Shown piece by piece: positions 59,073 to 64,000 of a stretch of DNA of 64,000 bases. Both the position numbers and the translations under genes were made by a program. The DNA is taken from contig OZ024721.1 of assembly GCA_964016875.1 (NCBI GenBank), positions 40,916,210-40,980,209 on the forward strand. Reading direction: 5' to 3'. The notes under the pieces are model-generated. The model saw only the letters and a program-made list of their open reading frames with translations. It made no database searches and had not been told where the DNA came from. Numbering within the stretch: position 1 is the first letter of the stretch; every line of letters starts with the position of its first letter. Origin of the DNA: Fallopia convolvulus (Eukaryota; Streptophyta; Magnoliopsida; Caryophyllales; Polygonaceae).

Positions 59073-59644
59073 CTAGTTCTACCCGTCGTACCATGTACGA
59101 CTACGATTCGATATTTTATAGACATTATGAATAGGATATTAGTAAATGAAAAAAAATATAATATAAACTTTAATATAAATAATTTGTTGCTCATGGAATG
59201 TATAATTTTTTAATCAAATATTATATTTTTCATATTTTATTACTTTTCATGTACGTAAATTTAGAGATTATCAAACATTTCAATATATCTATTAAATATT
59301 TTATGATCTATTTTTATTAATTTTAAAAAATTTAAATATTTATCTATAAAAAATCACTATATATCTATAAATAAATTTATCAAAAGATATATGCTAAAAG
59401 ATTTATATTTATTTTAAAATATTTTATCTTTAATTTTAAATACTTGTGTAAGGAAGTTTTCAAAATATATTGTTATACTAAATAGATATTTGTTTGATGT
59501 TAAGGATAGATTTAAAAAGTTAAAGAAGAATTTAATAGAAAAAAGTTCAAATATTAGAAATAAAAATTAATTTTGTAAATACAAGGTGTGGCTAGAATCG
59601 TTCTGGTGGCTCGAAAAGATATAGCTTTAATATATAGTTATAGA
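59073..59644 (-). mobile_element. Non-autonomous Helitron, 572 bp
   Basis: On the minus strand it starts TCTATAACTATATATTAAAG after an A (59644) and carries GAGCCACCAGAACGATTCT. It ends with the hairpin GTCGTACATGGTACGAC and then CTAG at 59073-59076, followed by T. Both ends match the copy at 42332-44081. A diverged further 5' head lies near 60004-60024 (TTTATAACTATATATTAAAG). Confidence 0.7.
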
Positions 59645-60481
59645 TTATAGATATTACCTATTTTTTTATTTTTAAGCATTATAAGTATTTATCATTAATT
59701 TTTATATTATAAAAGAAAAAATATATCTATAAATAATTTCGTGAAAAGACATCATGCTAAAAGGCAAAAGATATTTATACTTATTTAAAAATATTTTAAA
59801 TTTGTTATCTGTAATTTTAAATATTTGTATAAGAAAGTTTTCAAAAGATATTGTTATACTAAATAGATATTTGTTTGATGTTAAAGATAGATTTAAATAG
59901 TTAAAGAAGAATATAATCGGTAAAGTTAAAATATTAGAAATAAAAATTAATTTTGTAAATATGAGGTGGGGCCAGAATCGTTCTGATGGCTTGAAAAGGG
60001 ATAGCTTTAATATATAGTTATAAATTTTAGCTCAAGATTTAATAGTAATAAAATATACAATATTCAAAATTTGCTTAAGATCTGTTTAACGGATATGCTC
60101 AAATTAGATACAACTAGGTTTTCATTTATTTTAAATAAAAAATATATTAATTATATCCCTATATTAGTTGTTAATATTACTTAATTATATTGTTTGAAAG
60201 ATCTGACTTTGTTAAGATATGTGATATAATTTTGAGTTTAAAATGAGTTTAATAATAATGATGAGGTTATTTAAAATTAATTTATAGTGAAAGTAAGTAG
60301 GTTATGAAGAAAAAGATAAGAATGTAGATCTAGTATTAACATTAGTAAAGGTTCACATTTTAAAAAATCTAGATCTAAACGTTGGAGAAATTACATAAGA
60401 TCACTTTCTTATTTTATTAATATTGTATGGGAGAGGATAATTTGTTTCTTATTTTTGATGGAAACGATTTTTTTTTTTTTA

Positions 60482-61453
60482 TCTACCCTAATACATTATA
60501 AAGCAGAAACTAAGTCTGTGTAAAAGTTTGCGTCATGTGGCATAATCTGAATAAAATAATAAAAAACCTTTTTTCAACTTAAAAAACTAAAATAATAATT
60601 TTAGAAACACCCTTACACATTATACTCTAATAATAATTCTAGAAATCACGATTTTATCTTAAATTCTTAACCACTTCATAAAATAGATAATGGATAGATA
60701 TCATATTATATGCATAGATTATTTCATATAGTAATTAATTAATATGCAGATATATTTTTAAAATTTTTAATTAAGTAATAAACATTACTAATAAAAAAAT
60801 GAATTTATAAAGATTGAAGGTTTTTTAGAGTAAGATTTATAATTTTATAAAATAGATAATATATATATATAGTTTTCTATCTATGTAAATATTGATTTTA
60901 TTCTTAAAAATTCATAAATATAAAAAAAGGCAATTTTATATTTTATAAAATAATTAATGTATTAAAATAAAATTTTATCTATATAATTTTCTATATATGC
61001 TTATTGATATTGAAAAGCAATATTATATATGCTATCTTAAGATTATGTTAAAATATTTTATCGGATTGTTGAAAAAAGATTATCGATATAAATTTCTATC
61101 CATATCTAAATTAATACATAATAAAATAGAAATAAATTATCTATAAAATTTGTGCTACATGACACTTTAAGAACCAATCATTTTTTTATTTTATTTATTT
61201 ATTTTTATTTATTATACTTAAAAGTGAATGTAGAAGGTTTGATTTAAAAAAAAAATTCCATGTTTATTTAGTTTTATCTTAAAGATTAGAAAACAAAAAA
61301 ATCGTTAAATTTTATATAAATATCATTAATAATTATAATAATAGAATAATTATTAAAATATACATTATCTTTGTTTTTTCTCTTTAATTTATTATAATAT
61401 ATTATATAGTATAATTTTTAAAACTACCCGTAAATCTACGGGAATTACACTAG
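60482..61453 (+). mobile_element. Non-autonomous Helitron of a second family, 972 bp
   Basis: The 5' end TCTACCCTAATACATTATAA follows an A at 60481. The 3' end has the hairpin CCCGTAAATCTACGGG and then ...CACTAG at 61453, followed by T. The 5' head is shared with the minus-strand copy near 55643. The AT-rich interior has no gene. Confidence 0.65.
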
Positions 61454-61884
61454 TTTAGAGGATTTCAAAGATCACCTTCTTGTAATAGGAGATCCGAAAG
61501 ATTAGTGACATGGAAAAAATATACACTTGGCCATATGACATGGAAAAATTATAATGATGTGTAAATTATAAAAATTCGACAAGTGGCAAAATCTATCGTG
61601 GCACAATCTCGAAACGATATGTGTATAAAGCTGACGTGGTGCAACGTAAAGGCTCCAAACCTTATTGCTTTTATATATATAGTAAATTTCTATTCTATTA
61701 TAAAAGCATACATAGCTTTTGATCACGATCATCCAATTTCATAAAATTGCGTGTACTATCGTGCGATTGTTATTAATTCATTATTTATCGTCCCTTTGAT
61801 CACGACCATCCACTTTTATAAAATTGTGTGTACTATCGTGCGGCTGTTATTAATTCATTATTTCTCCTCCCTCAACCTCCCTAC
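61454..61884. other. AT-rich intergenic DNA
   Basis: No gene. A diverged direct duplication of about 60 bp, containing GATCACGA(T/C)CATCCA, lies at about 61720-61780 and 61797-61860. Confidence 0.45.
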
Positions 61885-62110
61885 TAGGGCTGTCAAAACT
61901 TAACCCGACCCGAAAAACCCGCCTGCCCCCCCCCCCGACTCCGAACCCGACCCGACCCGAGAAAAAATAAAAAAATTTATATCCTAGACATGTTTGACCC
62001 GATCGACTCCGAACCCGATCCGACCCGAGAAAAAAATAAAAAAATTTATATCTAAGACATGTTTGAACCGACCGACTCCGAACCCAACCCGACCCGAGAA
62101 TTTTAAATTG
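61885..62110. repeat. Tandem repeat of about 69 bp behind a hAT-like end
   Basis: TAGGGCTGTCAAAACTT at 61885 resembles a hAT terminal inverted repeat and is followed by CCCGACCCGA motifs. About 2.5 copies of a 68-69-bp unit follow. Each begins CGACTCCGAACCC, has CCGACCCGAG, then an A-rich stretch, then GACATGTTTGA (61937 onwards). No matching right terminus was found, so this is probably one end of a truncated element. Confidence 0.65.
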
Positions 62111-62590
62111 GACTGCCATGTGAAGCATGGCCGATTGCTAGTATACAAAATATCAACTTATAGATAGAAAATTATATAAGTATGTTATATATTTTATAAA
62201 ATCGAATAGATATAAATATAAATTTTTTTAATTATAATCATTCAATTTTAAAAATCTTTTACAACAATAGATAAGAAGGTAACAATAATATAAATTCTTA
62301 AAAAAACTTAAGCAAAGTTAATTCTTTTAAATCTTTCAAATAGAAAATAGAAAATATATTAATAAGTAAAGACAAAAAATATAAATAAAGATTACAATTT
62401 TTAAAGATAAAAAATCTTTTATATTTACATCAATAAATAAAAAAAGAAATTAAGAAAAATATAATGTAATTTTTTTAATCAAAATTCAATTTAGGCAAAT
62501 AGGTATCTAGATATTGAAATTTTTTAATCAAAATTTGATTTAAAATATATCTTTTACATAAATAGATAAAAAGATAACACTAAAATACTT
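62111..62590. other. AT-rich intergenic DNA
   Basis: No gene or defined element end seen. Confidence 0.4.
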
Positions 62591-62599
62591 ATTTTTTTA

Positions 62600-62760
62600 G
62601 AGGAATTGGCTGAAAACCACCCGTATAATATGACGTATTTCACTTAACCACCCATATTTTCAATAATTGTAAGAAACCACCTATATTAAGGGCTTCGTTA
62701 AAAATTAACCACCCAGATTCCAGATCCGTTAGCTTCTGTCAAATAAGGGTGACTTGGCAC
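62600..62760. repeat. Terminal repeat of an element family shared with 24500-24665
   Basis: Three ACCACCC-type blocks at about 40-bp spacing, with GGCTGAAAACCACCC, TTCACTTAACCACCC and AAAAATTAACCACCC, are complementary to the segment at 24500-24665. It looks like the outer end of a terminal-inverted-repeat element. The partner end was not found to the right. Confidence 0.55.
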
Positions 62761-62979
62761 TCAAAATTTAATTCTTTTTTTTTAAAACCTTGCCACATCA
62801 CCCATTTTTACCCAAGTCCATCCAAATCACCATTTTTACGCTTTAAAATATCACAATTTTTTTTAAATAAAAAAGCTTATCAAATACTAATGATTTCCAG
62901 ATCTATCATTATCTTCATCTATCAATTTCTCCATCCAAATCCAGATCCTATCAATTAAGGGGTCATCTATTATTCTCGA

Positions 62980-63256
62980 TCAATTTCTTGCTCCATCGTT
63001 CTCTTCCTTCTCAATCTCTTTCTGTTCTCCATCAAGGGATTTGACGAGATTTTCGAGATCAATCCAGGCCTGGATTTGGGGCTCGATGTCGCCGGCTACT
63101 CGGGCGAGATCGTGAATGGAGTTGCGGTGGCATAGGAAGGAAGGAGCGGAGGCCGCCGCCGCCAAGGCACGGGGAATTTGACCATTCTCGGGCGAGGTCC
63201 CTGAAAGCTTTAATGGCTTCCTCACAAAATCCATTCTGTGCAAACCCGAATATCAA
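62980..63256 (-). pseudogene. PPR-like gene fragment with GC-rich sequence, probably captured by the adjacent element
   Basis: The minus-strand frame from about 63262 reads SLIFGFAQNGFCEEAIKAF, a good match to a pentatricopeptide repeat (SLI-GYAQNG--EEAI--F pattern). It is followed by GC-rich sequence that makes sense only in another frame (HRNSIHDLARVAGDIEP). PPR proteins bind organellar RNA, but this piece is far too short to act. Position just inside an element terminal repeat, with a sharp rise in GC, suggests transposon capture of one or two gene pieces. Confidence 0.5.
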
Positions 63257-63577
63257 TGAGTTCTAATTGACCAGATGTAATATCCGCGATATTCCAAGCT
63301 TTTTATAATATAATATTTATTATCAATTTTTTTTTAATTAAAAGGGAGAATTTCTAAATATCAAATTAACTTTTATTATTTTCTTTTGAAAGAGATTATC
63401 AAGAAAATTAAAATAGATAAAAATTCAATAAAATAACATGAGGGGCATAGATTAATAAAGTGAGGTAATTTAATAAGAAGAGCATTAGACAAAAATAAGG
63501 TCTTTTAGAAATTGAATTTATTCCATAAAATAAATTACACAAAGGCCTAAAAATACAATTTACAAGCTTTGTAAAAA

Positions 63578-63660
63578 GAATGCAAGAGCCGGGATTTGAA
63601 CCCGAGATCTCTTGCAACTCATTCCACACGCCCCCTCTCCATTCCGCTAGACCAAGTGAA
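63578..63660 (-). mobile_element. tRNA-derived head of a SINE-like element
   Basis: On the minus strand, TGGTCTAGCGGAATGG (63639-63654) fits a pol III A box and GGGTTCAAATCCC (63591-63603) a B box, spaced as in a tRNA. The expected acceptor stem does not form, because the 5' flank does not pair with CTCTTGC. It is therefore not a functional tRNA gene but fits a plant SINE head. The body would extend left towards about 63480; no clean target duplication was identified. Confidence 0.55.
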
Positions 63661-64000
63661 ATTTCTTATTCAATCACCCCACCTCTTTTATTTTATATCA
63701 ACTATTCTCCTTCTTCTTCAAAATAGACATCAGACATAAGTCTGATGGATTGACGTTGATTTGAGTTGCTTCATTGCATGTCCTCCTCCCTTTCCTCTTG
63801 CTTGCAAGACCATCTTATTGACCTTATCAACCTTACATCATCATCAACTAGCACAACAATGCCCAATCCTCATCAATCCTCCCTTCTTCCATTGGTGAAA
63901 CCCCATTGCCATGGATCACTAGGAGCCTTAAAATTCACTATTTAAGGGGCTGAAATTTCATTGTTTCAAAACCTTTCTTCCCTTCTCTTTTTCTAAGTGA
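63661..64000. other. Intergenic DNA at the window edge
   Basis: No coding region is recognised. The CT-rich sequence near 63960-64000 could be a leader of a gene beyond the window, but there is nothing to confirm it. Confidence 0.35.

Noticed and set aside
63578..63660. A functional tRNA gene on the minus strand
   Set aside because: A and B boxes and a T-arm are present, but the 5' flank does not pair with the 3' acceptor strand and no convincing anticodon arm forms. A SINE head fits better.

Overview
This window is nuclear DNA of a flowering plant, most likely a eudicot. The evidence is spliced genes with GT-AG introns, plant-specific families (ECA-type calcium pump, CCT-motif protein, KIN-5 kinesin, plant BTB protein), AT-rich intergenic DNA and dense plant-type transposons. 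The genus cannot be read from the sequence.

Four intact host genes are visible, in two convergent pairs. Pair one is an ER-type Ca2+-ATPase (+, CDS 8709-13887, 8 coding exons, 1060 aa) and a small CCT-motif protein (-, 14522-15337, 3 exons, 209 aa). Pair two is a kinesin-5 mitotic motor (+, 45412-51052, 22 coding exons, 1046 aa) and a BTB/POZ protein (-, 52111-53788, 2 exons, 531 aa). For all four the exons were joined by hand and the reading frame closes. The genes in each pair show no functional link.

Most of the rest is mobile DNA, much of it nested, and many boundaries are fixed by target-site duplications (TSDs). From left to right: a hAT miniature element (564-1084); a Tourist-like element (1138-5057) carrying a decayed hAT transposon (1864-5035); a MULE-type foldback element (5419-6526) and a MULE-type MITE (6744-7052); the ATPase and CCT genes; a 5.3-kb MULE (17764-23024) with a FAR1/MuDR-type transposase, a truncated OTU-protease ORF and a convergent Gly/Arg- and Pro/Ala-rich gene; a Ty3/gypsy LTR retrotransposon (24998-35379, coding on -) that itself carries a CACTA element (29397-31520) and a 118-bp RTE-tail insertion (34156-34273); a decayed gypsy gag (35776-37108); a MULE-type element with GC-rich cargo (38812-39974); an L1-like LINE remnant and an RTE 3' end (40827-41400); Helitron-like termini (41.9-44.1 kb); the kinesin and BTB genes; then a second AT-rich Helitron field (54.2-62.5 kb) holding a 2.4-kb solo LTR (56234-58637); and finally a terminal-repeat element with a captured PPR-like fragment and a tRNA-derived SINE-like head.

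The most unusual object is the 17.8-23.0 kb MULE. It combines a transposase, an OTU-like cysteine protease domain and a convergent second gene, and the two gene sets meet at a perfect 18-bp palindrome that looks like a deletion scar. No CRISPR array, rRNA gene or intact tRNA gene was seen.
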